Shown: positions 34,168 to 43,380, numbered from the stretch's first letter. The stretch: DNA of 64,000 bases from Cohnella abietis (GCF_004295585.1 NZ_AP019400.1:959501-1023500); one strand, 5' to 3'. Numbers and translations are program-made. The notes: a model not told the origin generated them from the letters alone.

Positions 34168-34992
34168 TTATAGGAATTGAGCTTTGGTCTTAACGATAAT
34201 GTCAGTTATTTTACCTTCAAGAATATAAATTTTCTGCTGCTGCTCTACAATCTGACGTGAGAGCATGACTAGGGTTGAGAGGGAATCAAGAGTGCTTGGG
34301 ATATCGCTTTTTTTAGTCGCGTGTTTGAAATTAGTCCATACTGGAGACAAGCTCGTCCGAGGCAGGCTAATAGCCCCCCTGTGAGCTTTAATCTGAACCT
34401 TGAGTGGATCGATCGTGTCCAGCTTGTCCCGAGCTGACTTGATCGTCAGGGAAGTAGCACCCTTGGCAGTTTTGTAAGCTTCCTCCTTGTTTTTAATATC
34501 CTCACGAGCAAGCTTAACGGATAGCTTTAATACATCTGCTTGTGTACTAAGCATTGTGGTTAATGTTTTGTTTTTTAATTTCTTCGCAACGGTAATTTGT
34601 TTGTTAACAGAGCTGTATGTTTCGAATAATGGTTTATAACGATTTTTGGTTTGCTTGACCTGAGCCTCTAGCTTGGTTAGTTTATCTGCGTTAATATCCC
34701 TAATTTGCTTACGGAGAGCTAATAGAGCTTCTTCATTGCGGTAATGGATGGCCTTGATCTTCGTTTCGTTTTCTTGATCCTGCTTAAGTAGGTTACTTAG
34801 CTCGTTGTATAGCCCATTGAGCTTTGCAGCCGTTGTCTTATCCGCTGAAGCTGCGGTTTTGTCGAAGGCCTCTTTAATTGGTGCGGTTAACTCTGGCTTA
34901 GCTGCCGATACTAGAGGGGGAGACATAGTAACCATAATCAGACACAGAAGCGCAAGACGCCATAAAAATGAAGCTGTTTTTCTTTGTAACAT
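34168..34992 (-). CDS. Secreted coiled-coil protein
   Basis: This 274-aa protein starts at the ATG preceded by AAGGAGGG; ten in-frame codons upstream lie before the site. It has a signal peptide (residues 8-30, FLWRLALLCLIMVTMSPPLV) and is then almost entirely helical with Lys/Leu/Thr-rich heptads (NADKLTKLEAQVKQTKNRYK, AREDIKNKEEAYKTAKGATS). No enzymatic motif is visible. It might be a wall-associated or chaperone-like factor. A promoter and a strong terminator-like hairpin precede it, so expression is probably attenuated. Confidence 0.75.
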   Translation of the reverse strand: MLQRKTASFLWRLALLCLIMVTMSPPLVSAAKPELTAPIKEAFDKTAASADKTTAAKLNGLYNELSNLLKQDQENETKIKAIHYRNEEALLALRKQIRDINADKLTKLEAQVKQTKNRYKPLFETYSSVNKQITVAKKLKNKTLTTMLSTQADVLKLSVKLAREDIKNKEEAYKTAKGATSLTIKSARDKLDTIDPLKVQIKAHRGAISLPRTSLSPVWTNFKHATKKSDIPSTLDSLSTLVMLSRQIVEQQQKIYILEGKITDIIVKTKAQFL

Positions 34993-35020
34993 AACGGATT
35001 CCCTCCTTGATTTGGACGAC

Positions 35021-35071
35021 AAAAAAGCACCTGCAAGAAAGGCTTGTAAAAGCCTTTGCTTACGGGTGCTT
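35021..35071 (-). promoter_or_regulatory. Leader hairpin resembling an attenuator
   Basis: Read on the minus strand, AAGCACC (35065-35071 region) pairs with GGTGCTT followed by TTTTT, enclosing a second stem AAAGGCTT/AAGCCTTT. This is a full intrinsic terminator located between the promoter and the coiled-coil gene. An alternative upstream pairing (CTTACG with CGTAAG) would disrupt it. No known riboswitch class is recognised. Confidence 0.6.
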
Positions 35072-35107
35072 CCGTCGTAAGTGTGGAAAATTCAGTTGTG
35101 TCCGTTC

Positions 35108-35136
35108 AATATACCGAACTGAGCAGAGAGTGTCAA
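35108..35136 (-). promoter_or_regulatory. Promoter of the coiled-coil protein gene
   Basis: On the minus strand TTGACA (35131-35136) and TATATT (35108-35113) are separated by exactly 17 bp, giving a leader of about 100 nt before the start codon. Confidence 0.85.
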
Positions 35137-35176
35137 GAGAACAGTGCGTATTTGATTCATATTGTTGCGAATCGAA

Positions 35177-35734
35177 TTATAGGAAATCCTCATCCTGCTC
35201 GCTGTCTGCTTCCATATAGACTGCGACAAGGACGATACTCAGCTCGTCACTAATATTAACAACCCTATGTGGTGTACAAGCATTCCAACGGAAGGAATCC
35301 CCTTCTTCTAGTCGGGCGGAGTCTTCCCCTTGCTCTGCTATGATTTGTCCCTTAACAACGAAATGAACCTCTTCTCCAGGATGAGCGTGTGGAGCTTCCC
35401 CTGTTGAAGCGCCAGGTGGAAATTCCACAAGACGGAGCTTCATATTTTTCGAAGAGCCTAGATGCTCTACCTTTAAGCTTTCGCTGCCGCTTGTTGTTAT
35501 CTTGCGATCTCCTTTACGGACGATGCTCATTCGCTCTTCTTTTTTCATAAGCAAATAGGTCAAAGGAACTTTCAGCGCAGTCGCGATATGATCTAAAGTT
35601 GCAATGGAGGGGGAGGTTTTATTGGTTTCAACCTGGCTCATAAAGCCTTGGGACAAGCCCGTTTCCTCGCATATTTGGGCAATGGTAATCTTCTTTCGCT
35701 TTCGGATTGCCCGAATCGTGGAGCCGATGTCCAT
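35177..35734 (-). CDS. XRE-cupin transcriptional regulator
   Basis: This 185-aa regulator has an N-terminal XRE/HTH_3 domain (residues 3-60, KKITIAQICEETGLSQGFMS, QVETNKTSPSIATLDHIA) and a C-terminal cupin_2 domain (about 105-180, HAHPGEEVHFVVKGQIIAEQ, GDSFRWNACTPHRVVN). Such proteins sense small metabolites in the cupin barrel. GAGGAG lies nine bases before the chosen ATG; an ATG three codons earlier directly abuts it. It is divergent from the esterase-dioxygenase operon, which it may control. Confidence 0.9.
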   Translation of the reverse strand: MDIGSTIRAIRKRKKITIAQICEETGLSQGFMSQVETNKTSPSIATLDHIATALKVPLTYLLMKKEERMSIVRKGDRKITTSGSESLKVEHLGSSKNMKLRLVEFPPGASTGEAPHAHPGEEVHFVVKGQIIAEQGEDSARLEEGDSFRWNACTPHRVVNISDELSIVLVAVYMEADSEQDEDFL

Positions 35735-35886
35735 CGAAACCATCTCCTCATAAATATTTGTAATACAAACTATATTTTGATATTAACAATTTTTTGATTG
35801 ACTTTCTAGTGCGAACACATATAAATTAGTTATATAAAATATTATTTTCTATTGGTAATAAAATATAAAGTGGGGAGGACACCTTC

Positions 35887-36531
35887 ATGACAATCGCTTA
35901 CGAATATGATATCCATTTGCCTCCGAACAGGGAGCCTGGACGCAACTATCCAACGATTTTCACGCTTCACGGTAAAGGATCCAACGAACGCAATATGTTT
36001 AGTCTGGTTGAATCGCTATCCGATGAGTTTATTATTGTCGGAATTCGTGGAAACTTCATTCTAGGAGCGGGATTTCAATATTATGAATTGAAAAGCTTAG
36101 GGAATCCGATCCGCGAGCAGTTCGATTTAGCGATTAAACAGCTGGAAAGCTTCATCTCATACGCGTCAGAAAAGTATCCAATCGATCAAGCTCAGCGTTA
36201 TCTGCTCGGATTTAGTCAGGGGGCTATCCTGTCGATGACGCTTGCGATGACGATGGGAGAGCAATTAAAGGGCATAGTAGCTTTGAACGGATATGTACCT
36301 CAGTTCGTGAAAACGGAGTATCCACTTTCAAGTACTGACAAGGTGCACGTATTTATATCTCATGGACAATATGACTCCGTATTTCCCCTGCGAATCGGGG
36401 AAGAGAATGCCGCTTATTTTCAAACACTAACGTCATATCTCACTTTCAAAACCTATCCAACCGATCATGGTGTCTCTGAAGACAATCAACGAGATATTAT
36501 CAAATGGTTTAAGGAGCGTGAACAAGTATGA
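35887..36531 (+). CDS. Alpha/beta-hydrolase, carboxylesterase/phospholipase type
   Basis: This 214-aa hydrolase has the nucleophile elbow GFSQGAILSM (Ser in GxSxG), an Asp in HGQYDSVFPL and a His in PTDHGVSED, a complete triad of the MhqD/YodD-like carboxylesterase group. The oxyanion segment TLHGKGSNE is also present. In B. subtilis, related hydrolases sit with ring-cleaving dioxygenases in quinone/aromatic stress operons. Here the dioxygenase gene starts within the stop codon (ATGA overlap). Confidence 0.88.
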   Translation: MTIAYEYDIHLPPNREPGRNYPTIFTLHGKGSNERNMFSLVESLSDEFIIVGIRGNFILGAGFQYYELKSLGNPIREQFDLAIKQLESFISYASEKYPIDQAQRYLLGFSQGAILSMTLAMTMGEQLKGIVALNGYVPQFVKTEYPLSSTDKVHVFISHGQYDSVFPLRIGEENAAYFQTLTSYLTFKTYPTDHGVSEDNQRDIIKWFKEREQV

Positions 36532-37301
36532 TGCCATCCTATTTTTTCGCACATGGTGCGCCTTCACTCGTGCTTGATGAGCTTGAATATACAACTTTCC
36601 TGAAAAGCTTTTCCACGACAATCCCTAAGCCTAAGGCTATTGTCCTTTTCTCCGCACACTGGGAAAGCCGTACACAAACGGTTAGCGACGTGCCATCGAC
36701 GTACTCTACTATCTATGATTTTTCTGGTTTTCAGGATGAGCTATATGAGATGACCTATCCAGCTAGAGGTGAAGGCTCCGTTAGCAAGGAGATAGAGCAG
36801 CTTTTTAAGAAGCATGGCATTGAGAGTGCTATTGATGTAGAGAGAGGGCTCGATCATGGGGCATGGGCAATTCTGAAGCTGATGTATCCGGATGCGGACA
36901 TTCCTGTTATTACTTTGTCGGTCAACCGGTACCATACGAATGAGGAGCAATACCGAATTGGCAAAGCTCTCGCCGAGCTGCGGGAAAAGGATGTTCTGAT
37001 TATTGGCAGTGGAGGTACCGTTCATAATTTACGTAGATTAAATTGGCGGGCAGACGTTGCTGAAGCATGGGCGGAAGCCTTCGATAAGTGGCTTGAGGAT
37101 AAGCTGCTCGCTTGGGATACTCAAGCGCTGTTCGAATACCGGGCGCAAGCTCCGTATGCAGTGGAGGCCGTGCCGACGAATGAGCATTTTATCCCACTGT
37201 TACTAGCTATGGGTGCTGGGGATGGAAATCGCCAAGCAAAGCTGTTGCATCGTAGCTATCAATATGGCACTCTTAGCTTAAGCTGCTGGCAGTTTAACTG
37301 A
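36528..37301 (+). CDS. Extradiol ring-cleavage dioxygenase, LigB/DODA type
   Basis: This 257-aa class III extradiol dioxygenase has the expected His positions: FFAHGAPSLV, VLFSAHWES, GLDHGAWAIL and GSGGTVHNLRRL, of which the first two and HNLR provide the Fe(II)/Zn site in YgiD and plant DODA. It should open catechol-type rings between adjacent hydroxyl-bearing carbons, as in DOPA. It is translationally coupled to the esterase. Confidence 0.92.
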   Translation: MMPSYFFAHGAPSLVLDELEYTTFLKSFSTTIPKPKAIVLFSAHWESRTQTVSDVPSTYSTIYDFSGFQDELYEMTYPARGEGSVSKEIEQLFKKHGIESAIDVERGLDHGAWAILKLMYPDADIPVITLSVNRYHTNEEQYRIGKALAELREKDVLIIGSGGTVHNLRRLNWRADVAEAWAEAFDKWLEDKLLAWDTQALFEYRAQAPYAVEAVPTNEHFIPLLLAMGAGDGNRQAKLLHRSYQYGTLSLSCWQFN

Positions 37302-37351
37302 TCGCAGCTATCAGGAGCTATTGATCCATAGAATAGGGAGCGGGATTGTTA

Positions 37352-37717
37352 ATGGTAGTTACAGCAGCTATTTTGGCAGGTATTGTGGCTTTGGAGCATG
37401 TGTATATTCTTATTATGGAAATGTTTCTTTGGACGTCTCCTAGTACTCGCCAAAGATTCGGCACTTCCGAAAGCTTTGCAAAAGATACTAAGTCACTTGC
37501 AGCTAATCAAGGCTTGTACAATGGGTTTCTTGCTGCAGGTCTTGTATGGGGTCTACTGCATCCGAATACAACGTTCGGTTATCAAATTCAAATTTTCTTC
37601 CTTGTCTGTGTCCTCGTTGCTGCTGTATTTGGGGGCTTTACTGCTAAAAGATCGATCCTTATCGTTCAGGGCGTTCCTGCAGCAGCCGCATTGATCTTTG
37701 TGTTACTTGCTCAATGA
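37352..37717 (+). CDS. DUF1304 family membrane protein
   Basis: This 121-aa protein has four hydrophobic segments and the DUF1304 hallmarks: an N-terminal GIVALEHVYILIMEMFLW segment with Glu and His in the first helix, then ANQGLYNGFLAAGL. Function is unknown. The ATG at 37352 is preferred; a TTG two codons earlier is nearer to GGGAG and also possible. It is the third gene of the operon, 50 bp after the dioxygenase. Confidence 0.85.
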   Translation: MVVTAAILAGIVALEHVYILIMEMFLWTSPSTRQRFGTSESFAKDTKSLAANQGLYNGFLAAGLVWGLLHPNTTFGYQIQIFFLVCVLVAAVFGGFTAKRSILIVQGVPAAAALIFVLLAQ

Positions 37718-37794
37718 TAAAAAGTCGGGTTAGCTGGCGAAATAAGGAACCGATGGTTCACTAATATAGCCAAAGTCGGCTTAATAGATAACTA

Positions 37795-37846
37795 AAAGAA
37801 GCTTGTCCAAGTCGGTAGAAATACCGCTACGGAGGGCTTCTTTTTT
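37795..37846 (+). terminator. Terminator of the dioxygenase operon
   Basis: AAGAAGC pairs with GCTTCTT followed by six T; the hairpin also contains an internal GCGGTATTTC-like stem. A closely related terminator ends the MMPL gene at 48219. Confidence 0.8.
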
Positions 37847-38008
37847 GCGCTATCAGCTTTCAGAAATGCTTCATGCCTACCCATCACTAATTAACGATTA
37901 TTAATGAATACCGTTGATTTAGTCAAACAATCGTTAATCGCTTGCGTAGAAAACGAATCTTACATCATTTAACATAATAGCTACAAACAATATGAAGATG
38001 GTGATGGA

Positions 38009-39004
38009 ATGAAAGGCGACACGATTTCTCCTCTGCACGATAATGAAACACCTCCAGTACGAAAGGCCGACCGATCTGGGAAACTCGGAGTATGGAGACG
38101 ATTTATCAACCAGTGGGACTACCAACTTATGATTCTTCCATCGCTGGCGTTCATTATCGTATTTAGCTACATCCCAATGTGGGGCGTCCTCATCTCCTTC
38201 CAGGATTACAATCTGTTCAAGGGATTTGGCGCGAGCCCATGGGTCGGAATGAAGCATTTCCAAATGTTCTTCGAATCTCCTGAGTTCTGGAACATCATGC
38301 GAAACACGTTAGCAATTAGCTTGTTAAAGCTCGCGATTGCTTTCCCGGCACCGATTTTTCTAGCTCTAATGCTAAACGAAGTACGGAATATGGCCTTTAA
38401 GAGAATTGTACAGACGGTTACCTACATTCCCCATTTTATTTCATGGGTTGTCGTATCTGGCTTAGTATTCTCCATGCTGTCGGCAGACAACGGTCCTGTA
38501 AATGATGTGCTTCAGAAGTTTTCCTTAATAGATAAGCCCATTAATTTTCTATCCATTCCTGAATACTTCTGGGGAATTCTTGTTTCCGTTGGTGTATGGA
38601 AAGAGATTGGATTTGGTTCCATCGTCTACTTAGCTGCAATAGCAGGAATTGATCCAGCATTATACGAGGCAGCGGCACTAGATGGAGCTAATCGATTCAA
38701 ACAAATTTTCTTAATTACGATTCCAAGTATCTCGCCGGTTATTATCATTTTCCTAATTCTAGGCATCGGTAATATTCTGAACGCAGGCTTCGAGGACATT
38801 CTCTTGATGACGAAAAACCTGACAAACGGTATTGTAATGCCTTACGCCGAAGTTATCGACACTTATGTGTACCAGATGGGGATTATGAACCAACGTTATT
38901 CTTATGCAACTGCTGCTGGTCTATTCAAATCAGTTCTAAGCGTCATATTATTGTTTCTTGCCAACGGCATTGCTCGTCGGCTTGGGAAAGCAAGTCTTTG
39001 GTAA
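38009..39004 (+). CDS. Sugar ABC importer permease, LplB type
   Basis: This 331-aa permease has a polar N-terminal extension of about 30 residues, then six membrane segments and the EAA loop EAAALDGANRFKQIFLITIP. The block WDYQLMILPSLAFIIVFSYI and PMWGVLISFQDYN are characteristic of the LplB/YteP group that imports complex saccharides. It is the first gene of a permease-permease-binding protein-regulator order. GGTGATGG precedes the ATG. Confidence 0.9.
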   Translation: MKGDTISPLHDNETPPVRKADRSGKLGVWRRFINQWDYQLMILPSLAFIIVFSYIPMWGVLISFQDYNLFKGFGASPWVGMKHFQMFFESPEFWNIMRNTLAISLLKLAIAFPAPIFLALMLNEVRNMAFKRIVQTVTYIPHFISWVVVSGLVFSMLSADNGPVNDVLQKFSLIDKPINFLSIPEYFWGILVSVGVWKEIGFGSIVYLAAIAGIDPALYEAAALDGANRFKQIFLITIPSISPVIIIFLILGIGNILNAGFEDILLMTKNLTNGIVMPYAEVIDTYVYQMGIMNQRYSYATAAGLFKSVLSVILLFLANGIARRLGKASLW

Positions 39005-39038
39005 GGTAAGTCCATCTCCTTGAAATGGAAGCGATGAT

Positions 39039-39926
39039 ATGAAATTAAACTTCTCTGATAAAGTCCTGCAGACCGTCATTTACTTCTTGCTTTTTGTGCT
39101 AGCATTCCTAACGTTCTATCCATTCTGGAACTCACTGGTCATCTCCTTCAACGTAGGTAGTGATACCTCAATAGGTGGTATTACCTTCTGGCCAAGGAAG
39201 TTCACATTTGAAAATTACGAGATTGTATTTAAGGAAAAGAATATATTCCATGCTTACTTAGTAACGATTGGCCGTACAATTCTTGGCACAGCAGTTTCTA
39301 TGTTTTTCACAGCGCTGTTCGCTTATGGCTTGTCCAAGAAAGGCATCGTGTTTAAGAAGGGATACATGATCATTTGTATAGTTACCATGTATTTCAGCGG
39401 TGGACTTATCCCTTATTTCATTCTCGTATATAACCTACACCTATATGATACATTCACGTTTCTGATCATTCATGGAATGGTCAATGTGTACAACATGATT
39501 ATCTTTCGCACATTTTTTTCAGAGCTTCCAGATGGCTTGGAAGAGTCTGGTCGCATTGACGGCTGCTCCAATTTCGGTGTGTTTTTCCGCATTGTGCTTC
39601 CGATTTCCGGTCCTGTTGTCGCCACCTTGGGGTTGTTTACAGCAGTTGGCTTATGGAATGACTGGTTCACACCTGCGGTGTTCATAAGCAATCAGAATTT
39701 GATACCGTTACAGACTCTATTAGTACAAATCGTAAATGCTGGACAAACCGCGACCTTGATTGCGAATTTGAACACCTACGCTCAAAGCGCCGTCCAGAAC
39801 TCGGTTACCGTTAAAGCATTACAGATGGCTACGATGATGATTGCTACATTGCCTATCCTATTCGTCTACCCATTCTTGCAGAAATACTTCGTCAAAGGCG
39901 CATTGGTAGGGTCTTTGAAAGAATAA
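39039..39926 (+). CDS. Sugar ABC importer permease, LplC/YtcP type
   Basis: This 295-aa permease with six membrane segments carries LTFYPFWNSLVISFNVGSD near the N-terminus and the EAA loop EESGRIDGCSNFGVFFRIVLP. It is the partner of the LplB-type subunit encoded 34 bp upstream. The C-terminus FVKGALVGSLKE is typical of this family. Confidence 0.92.
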   Translation: MKLNFSDKVLQTVIYFLLFVLAFLTFYPFWNSLVISFNVGSDTSIGGITFWPRKFTFENYEIVFKEKNIFHAYLVTIGRTILGTAVSMFFTALFAYGLSKKGIVFKKGYMIICIVTMYFSGGLIPYFILVYNLHLYDTFTFLIIHGMVNVYNMIIFRTFFSELPDGLEESGRIDGCSNFGVFFRIVLPISGPVVATLGLFTAVGLWNDWFTPAVFISNQNLIPLQTLLVQIVNAGQTATLIANLNTYAQSAVQNSVTVKALQMATMMIATLPILFVYPFLQKYFVKGALVGSLKE

Positions 39927-40003
39927 AAGTAGTTATTCGCGGCGTCAGCATGCGACATCCGCTTATGACATATATAATGTGAATTAAAGAGAGGGGAAAC
40001 GAC

Positions 40004-41728
40004 ATGAATTTTAAGAAAAGCGCAAGCTTCCTTCTGATCAGCCTACTCAGCATTGGCTTGCTGCTCTCGGCTTGTTCAAGTAAGAACGAAAATAGTAGTC
40101 CATCTCCGTCCCAATCTGCGAGTGCACCTAATGCAAGCTCGCCGGAAAGCACACCCGAAGAAACATCTAGCCCAGAGGTAGCGGGTGATGTGCAAGCGAA
40201 AGTAAAACCTGTTAAATTTTCCTTATTCGTCAATTATGATTGGTACACTGCACCAACATGGGAAGAACGTCCTCAAGCTAAATGGATTACTGATAACTTG
40301 AAAGTAACGCTGGAGCCTGTTCAATCTAATGGGGCAGCAGCTCAAAAGCTAAACGCTATGATCGTATCTAACGGTCTTTCAGATGTTATCGTGCTTGATC
40401 GTGGTAAAGACGTTGAACGCTTGCAGGAAGCTGGCAAGCTAGTAGCTCTTGATCCATTTCTCGAGAAATATCCAGAGTATGTAAAGACTGTTGGCGAACA
40501 AACACTTAACATGCTTCGCAGCAGCGACGGCAAATTATATCAATTACCAAACTGGTTTATTAACGGTGAGAATGGTAACGGAAACGCTGCTTATCTCGTC
40601 GAGAAGAAAATTTACAAGGCGCTTGGCTCGCCAGCCCTTGAAACATGGGATGATCTTGAAGCTTATCTGAAGCAGGTTAAAGAAAAGTATCCTACCGTTG
40701 TACCTCTCGATTTCGGCGAAGTCCGTGATGGAGTAGACGTGCAAATGCTAGGTATGCTGTTCAGCGGATCTGCTGAAGATATTACGCCAAGCTTTATTTC
40801 CCCGGGTACTGGGCAAATCTTCGGTGTTCCGAACGGAAATACATTGAATTCCGTATTCAAGGATCAAGCATTTAAAGATGCAGCCATATATAGCAGTAAA
40901 TTGTTCCGCCAAGGATTGACCTCGAGCGACATGTTCACACAGACTCGGGATCAAATTAAAGAAAAGCTGTTGAAGGGTCAGATCGCGGTATTCGGCGCCT
41001 ATGATGCCGTTGTTGAAGGAATTGGCCGTGAGGCAAACAATGTGTTGGCAGCAAAAGATCCAGAAGACGGCTACGAGGTTATCTGGCCAGTTCACAAAAG
41101 CGGCGTAGATAAGAACAAGATTTATCCATCTGGTTTTAACACGCTAGGCTGGAACGTAAACGTTATTACTACGAATGCTAAAGATCCTGAAGCTATTTTC
41201 GCTTATTACAACTGGGCTTCTAGCCCACAAGGACAACAAGTATTGTTCTTCGGTCCTGAAGGATTGTTCTATGATAAAGTAGAAGATGGCGTTCCAATCC
41301 CTAACGATGCTTATATCAATCGTGACCGTAAGAAATATGATGAGCTTAAGATCGGGGAGTTCAACTGGTCTGGAAACACAGCTTACGTAGATTCTACTAA
41401 GGGCAAGCGTGAGAAATTGCTGCCATTGGAAGCACAAGATTGGACGACTTTAGGTCAAGCGAATGTTTCATTTAAGACTTCTAAGGATATTACACAATTC
41501 TCAAATCTTGATCCGTCTCCGACTTCTGAAGAAGGCATTATCCTACAACGCTTGAAGGATCACTACAAGCAGCTTGTTCCTAAAATCTTCTTTGCGAAGA
41601 GTGATGATGAAGTACTCAGCTTGATTGATAAAGCTGACCAAGAAGCAACGAAGATCGGATACGACAAAGTACTGAAGTGGAAGACGGATGTATGGCAAGC
41701 AAACTTGAAAAAGCTACAAGGACAATAA
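40004..41728 (+). CDS. Large sugar-binding lipoprotein, LplA/YtcQ type
   Basis: This 574-aa extracellular solute-binding protein has a lipobox LLLSAC (Cys25 region) followed by a long Ser/Pro/Glu-rich tether (residues 28-65). It is larger than MalE-type proteins, as usual for LplA/YtcQ partners of LplB/LplC. Conserved blocks include ETWDDLEAYLKQVKEKYP and ASSPQGQQVLFFGPEGLFYD. AGAGGGG lies upstream of the ATG. A strong terminator directly follows, separating it from the regulator genes. The substrate is probably an oligosaccharide but cannot be named. Confidence 0.92.
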   Translation: MNFKKSASFLLISLLSIGLLLSACSSKNENSSPSPSQSASAPNASSPESTPEETSSPEVAGDVQAKVKPVKFSLFVNYDWYTAPTWEERPQAKWITDNLKVTLEPVQSNGAAAQKLNAMIVSNGLSDVIVLDRGKDVERLQEAGKLVALDPFLEKYPEYVKTVGEQTLNMLRSSDGKLYQLPNWFINGENGNGNAAYLVEKKIYKALGSPALETWDDLEAYLKQVKEKYPTVVPLDFGEVRDGVDVQMLGMLFSGSAEDITPSFISPGTGQIFGVPNGNTLNSVFKDQAFKDAAIYSSKLFRQGLTSSDMFTQTRDQIKEKLLKGQIAVFGAYDAVVEGIGREANNVLAAKDPEDGYEVIWPVHKSGVDKNKIYPSGFNTLGWNVNVITTNAKDPEAIFAYYNWASSPQGQQVLFFGPEGLFYDKVEDGVPIPNDAYINRDRKKYDELKIGEFNWSGNTAYVDSTKGKREKLLPLEAQDWTTLGQANVSFKTSKDITQFSNLDPSPTSEEGIILQRLKDHYKQLVPKIFFAKSDDEVLSLIDKADQEATKIGYDKVLKWKTDVWQANLKKLQGQ

Positions 41729-41751
41729 GTTTTATCTATAACTAAGCGTTA

Positions 41752-41784
41752 AGAGAGGGTATACTCAATATACCCTCTCTTTTC
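41752..41784 (+). terminator. Terminator between binding protein and regulator genes
   Basis: AGAGAGGGTATA-CTCAA-TATACCCTCTCT is a perfect 12-bp stem followed by TTTTCT. It ends 22 bp before the response-regulator start, so the regulators depend on read-through or a weak internal promoter. Confidence 0.92.
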
Positions 41785-41805
41785 TCCATGAAGGAGCGCA
41801 TGTTC

Positions 41806-43380
41806 ATGTATAGAGCTGTATTAGTAGATGACGAGAAATACGACCTTGAAGGACTTCGCCAGCTTATACCTTGGCAGGAGCTCGGTATTGAGGTTGTTTG
41901 TAGTGAGAATAGACCCCTTGCTGCTTTAAGCTATATTGATAATCATCCAATAGATATTCTTGTAACCGATATCAAAATGCCAGTACTAACCGGTCTTGAG
42001 CTATCCCGTAAGGCGCTGGAGAAAAATCCGAATCTTAGAACGATATTCATTAGCGGCTATCAGGATTTCGAATACGCCAAGGAGGCACTTAATCTCAAGG
42101 CTGATGGCTATATTCTTAAGCCAGTCGATGATAATGAGATTGCGGCGCTGCTCAGTAAAGTTGTAGTAGATATTAATACAGAACGGAAAAAGAAGCAGGA
42201 TGAATCTCATTTTACACAATCATTCGAGTTTGTTAAGAGTGACTTCCTACAGCATTTGCTGGAAGGAAAATTTAACGGTGAGGCGCTGCCAGCATTTCTT
42301 GAGCGTCATCCATTGGAAATAGCTATAGGGGCGCAGGCTAATGCTGTTGTTCTGGAATTAGACGATGTGCTTTGGAAAAACAAGCAATTGATCGAAAATG
42401 GGGAATCGGAATTAGTTCGTACGATGCGGCAAATGACCACCTATATCAAGGAGCGTAAGCTTGGTCCGTGGTGCGAGATGTCCCCTTCACAAATCGCATT
42501 TATTTATACAGGCAAAGCCTCGAGCTTGGAAGACATTCTAATAGAGTTGAATCAATACGTTCGGGATAATACCTTATTTACCCTTACCTCTAGTTATGGG
42601 GATGTGGCAACATTTCCAGATGGCATCTCTCGTTCCTTCATACAGGCGAAGGAGCTTATTGGGAATAAGATGTTTCTAGGCAAGAACCGCATTATACCGC
42701 CAACGCTTTCTAAGCTGCAGATCGTTAAGGACGCTAAAGATTTGAACGTGATTCTTGATGCTATGTTCGGCGCAGTTGCCCAATACGATCTCGTGAAAAT
42801 TTGCGATTGTATGGACGACTTGTTCGATAATGTAAGAACGTTCGAGCATCCAGTGAAAGTATATAGCTTCTCCATACACATCACCTCCAAGCTAGAGGCT
42901 TATTTAAATACAGTTAAAGAGACATTCGAAAGTCTGCTTGGGTGGGGCTTCGAGCATCTGGAAGTGATTAGACAATTCGAAACGGTTGACGATATTAAGT
43001 CATGGCTTCGCAAGACGTTATTCGAAATATCAGAACGGCTATTTCTGAAGAAGCAGAACAAGAGTAACCGTCTGATCGGACCAATCGAGCAGTATATTCA
43101 GAATCATCTCGCAGACGAGCTTACTTTAAGGGAAATAGCTAACAAATTTTCCTATTCGGCGAATCATATGGGCTTTTTGTTTAAGGATCAGACAGGTGAG
43201 AGCTTTAACGAATATTTGGTACGCAATCGGATGGAAATGGCCAAAACCCTGCTTCAAGATCCTTTGCTTAAAATATACGAGGTTGCTGACAAGGTTGGAT
43301 ACAAAAGCTTAGCCTATTTCAGCAGGCTGTTTAGAGAGCATTTCGGCATCACTCCAGGAGACTATCGAAAGCAGGTTTGA
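41806..43380 (+). CDS. YesN-type response regulator with AraC domain
   Basis: This 524-aa regulator has an N-terminal receiver (RAVLVDDEKYDLEGLRQLIP, phospho-acceptor Asp in DILVTDIKMPVLTG, Lys in YILKPVDD), a long central region and two C-terminal AraC helix-turn-helix motifs (LTLREIANKFSYSANHMGFL and IYEVADKVGYKSLAYFSRLF). ATG at 41806 is chosen because AAGGAG is nine bases upstream; an in-frame ATG six codons earlier overlaps the terminator side. It should activate the upstream importer operon in response to the kinase. Confidence 0.93.
   Translation: MYRAVLVDDEKYDLEGLRQLIPWQELGIEVVCSENRPLAALSYIDNHPIDILVTDIKMPVLTGLELSRKALEKNPNLRTIFISGYQDFEYAKEALNLKADGYILKPVDDNEIAALLSKVVVDINTERKKKQDESHFTQSFEFVKSDFLQHLLEGKFNGEALPAFLERHPLEIAIGAQANAVVLELDDVLWKNKQLIENGESELVRTMRQMTTYIKERKLGPWCEMSPSQIAFIYTGKASSLEDILIELNQYVRDNTLFTLTSSYGDVATFPDGISRSFIQAKELIGNKMFLGKNRIIPPTLSKLQIVKDAKDLNVILDAMFGAVAQYDLVKICDCMDDLFDNVRTFEHPVKVYSFSIHITSKLEAYLNTVKETFESLLGWGFEHLEVIRQFETVDDIKSWLRKTLFEISERLFLKKQNKSNRLIGPIEQYIQNHLADELTLREIANKFSYSANHMGFLFKDQTGESFNEYLVRNRMEMAKTLLQDPLLKIYEVADKVGYKSLAYFSRLFREHFGITPGDYRKQV

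Noticed and set aside
35021-35071. c-di-GMP (GEMM) riboswitch
   Set aside because: A GCAAAGGC segment recalls the GEMM core, but the second conserved GNRA-type loop and tetraloop-receptor layout are missing, so only an unclassified leader hairpin is claimed.
37928-37944. cre site before the Lpl-type importer
   Set aside because: TTAATCGCTTGCG has three mismatches to the cre consensus.
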